From positions 1 to 6,713 of the forward strand of contig JARHYY010000122.1 of NCBI GenBank assembly GCA_029258405.1: DNA of 6,713 nucleotides, written 5' to 3'. The position numbers were made by a program, and so were the translations under genes. The DNA comes from Helicobacteraceae bacterium. GTDB taxonomy: Bacteria > Campylobacterota > Campylobacteria > Campylobacterales > Helicobacteraceae. Below, piece by piece: positions 5,415 to 6,713 of this stretch. Below the pieces are notes generated by a model, which searched no databases, was not told the origin of the DNA, and saw nothing but the letters and a program-made list of their open reading frames with translations. Numbering within the stretch: the first letter of the stretch is position 1; every line of letters begins with the position of its first letter.

Positions 5415-6713
5415 ATGCAAAATATTATTATTCTTATACTAGGTATAGCATTCTTATTTTTCTTAATTGTAAAATGCAAGCTCAATAGCTTTTTATCGTT
5501 ATTAGCCACTGCTATTATTATGGCATTTGCACTTGGCATGGATATAGAGCATATCTCACAATCCATTACTAAAGGGCTTAGTAGCACTCTTGGAGGATTA
5601 GCTTTAATACTTGCAATAGGTTCTATGCTAGGCAGACTTATGGCTGATAGCGGTGCTGCGCAACGCATAGCCATGAGCATAATTAATGCCTTTGGTGCCA
5701 AAAATATAAGATGGAGCATTTGTATTGCTAGCTCTTTGGTGGGCTTTGCATTATTCTATGAGGTAGGTTTTATATTGCTTATACCCATAGTCTTTACTAT
5801 TGCAAAAGAATTACATATAAATCCACTAGAAGCAGGCATACCTATGGCTGCATCACTATCAGTAACGCATGGATTCCTCCCGCCCCATCCTGCTCCTATA
5901 CTTATAGCAGATATTTTACAAGCAGACATTAGTAAAGTATTGCTATATGGCTGCATGGCAGCTTTTCCCGCCTTTATATTTGCTGGTCCTATTTTTTATA
6001 GCTTTGTAAAGCATATTGCACCAACAGATATTAAAGTCTTTACACATTTGGAGCATTTACCAGAAGAAAAGCTACCCTCATTTTTCATAAGTATCCTTAG
6101 CACGCTTATCCCTGTTGGACTTATGGTGCTATCTACTATTACTCAAATATTTGTGAGCCATGATAGCCCTGTGCAAAGAATCTTTAATTTTATTGGCAAT
6201 CCAAATATTGCTCTAAGTATTGCTATTTTTATAGCTATTTATACCTTAGGTTTGCGCATGGGTAAAAGTATGCGTGAAATTTCATCTAGTATTGAATCTG
6301 GGGTAAAGAGCATCGCTATGATATTGTTCATTATAGCAGCTGGTGGCGTATTAAAACAAGTGCTCATTGATAGTGGATTAAGTGATTATATTAGTCATCA
6401 TATCGATAAATCTCACTTTTCTCCTTTAATTGCTGCATGGATTATTGCTGCTTGTTTGCGTATCGCACTAGGTTCTGCATCTGTTGCTGCTATTACAACA
6501 GGTAGTATAGTATTACCATTAGCCTTAAATTCTGGTGTGCATACAGAGCTTATGGTATTGGCAATAGGTGCTGGTAGTGTTATTTTAAGCCTGCCTAATG
6601 ACCCCGGTTTTTGGATGTTTAAGGAGTTTTTTAATCTTAGTATAAAGCAAACATTACAAACATGGAGTGTGCTTGAGACAATTATATCTGTTGCAGGCTT
6701 GCTTATGGTATTG
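5415..6713 (+). CDS. gntP: Gluconate permease, GntP family (3' end cut by the window)
   Basis: This inner-membrane symporter probably imports gluconate with protons. The frame is open from ATG 5415 to the window edge, giving 433 codons without a stop. Family members have about 437-450 residues, so only the last few are missing. It is hydrophobic throughout, with about 12 or more membrane segments. Family motifs are HGFLPPHPAP (152-161), GGVLKQVLIDSG (310-321), RIALGSASVAAITTGSIV (349-366) and NDPGFWMFKEFF (395-406), matching the HGF.PPHP, GS.TVA-like and ND..FW.FKE.F signatures of GntT/GntP/DsdX transporters. The start is 2 bp after the kinase stop, with only a modest AAGAG at 5402-5406, so translational coupling to the kinase is likely. 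The family also includes D-serine and other sugar-acid carriers; the adjacent gluconokinase favours gluconate. The symbol denotes the family, as GntT and GntP cannot be told apart here. Confidence 0.93.
   Translation, partial: MQNIIILILGIAFLFFLIVKCKLNSFLSLLATAIIMAFALGMDIEHISQSITKGLSSTLGGLALILAIGSMLGRLMADSGAAQRIAMSIINAFGAKNIRWSICIASSLVGFALFYEVGFILLIPIVFTIAKELHINPLEAGIPMAASLSVTHGFLPPHPAPILIADILQADISKVLLYGCMAAFPAFIFAGPIFYSFVKHIAPTDIKVFTHLEHLPEEKLPSFFISILSTLIPVGLMVLSTITQIFVSHDSPVQRIFNFIGNPNIALSIAIFIAIYTLGLRMGKSMREISSSIESGVKSIAMILFIIAAGGVLKQVLIDSGLSDYISHHIDKSHFSPLIAAWIIAACLRIALGSASVAAITTGSIVLPLALNSGVHTELMVLAIGAGSVILSLPNDPGFWMFKEFFNLSIKQTLQTWSVLETIISVAGLLMVL

Noticed and set aside
5270..5719. 149-codon open frame on the minus strand
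   Set aside because: It lies opposite the end of gntK and the start of gntP, both with strong family motifs. Its composition reflects the reverse of a hydrophobic coding sequence.
5415..6713. D-serine permease (DsdX-like) feeding the neighbouring serine dehydratase
   Set aside because: DsdX belongs to the same family, but this gene is coupled to gluconokinase and separated from sdaA by 900 bp. SdaA acts on L-serine and no D-serine deaminase is present.

Overview
The window looks like chromosomal DNA from the Campylobacterota, most likely an enterohepatic-type Helicobacter. The reasons are low GC, short spacers, a T-run plus extended -10 promoter without a clear -35, a chemoreceptor tail of the Helicobacter/Campylobacter kind, and a serine transporter/serine dehydratase pair like that of Helicobacter pylori. 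The genus is inferred; no rRNA is present to settle it.

Layout, all on the + strand: (1) 1-120, the last 39 codons of a methyl-accepting chemotaxis protein. (2) 121-292, a spacer with a strong promoter and a tandem 9-bp repeat upstream of it. (3) 293-1615, an SdaC-type serine/proton symporter, followed 10 bp later by (4) 1626-2978, SdaA, an iron-sulfur L-serine dehydratase. (5) 2979-3879, about 900 bp without a convincing gene, which is long for a genome this compact. It holds stem-loops, palindromes and, at its right end, a promoter overlapped by a near-perfect Helicobacter-type Fur box. (6) 3880-5412, an FGGY-family gluconokinase, followed 2 bp later by (7) 5415 to the window edge, a GntP-family gluconate permease lacking only its last few residues.

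Two catabolic modules sit side by side, each pairing a permease with the first enzyme acting on the imported substrate. Serine is imported and deaminated to pyruvate and ammonia. Gluconate is imported and phosphorylated to 6-phosphogluconate, which can enter the Entner-Doudoroff or pentose phosphate routes. Both could feed pyruvate in an organism group that mostly lives on amino and organic acids. No dedicated gluconate regulator is visible. The candidate Fur site at the gluconate promoter is the most interesting regulatory signal. I found no evidence for a wholly new system; the 900-bp gap is the part least explained.
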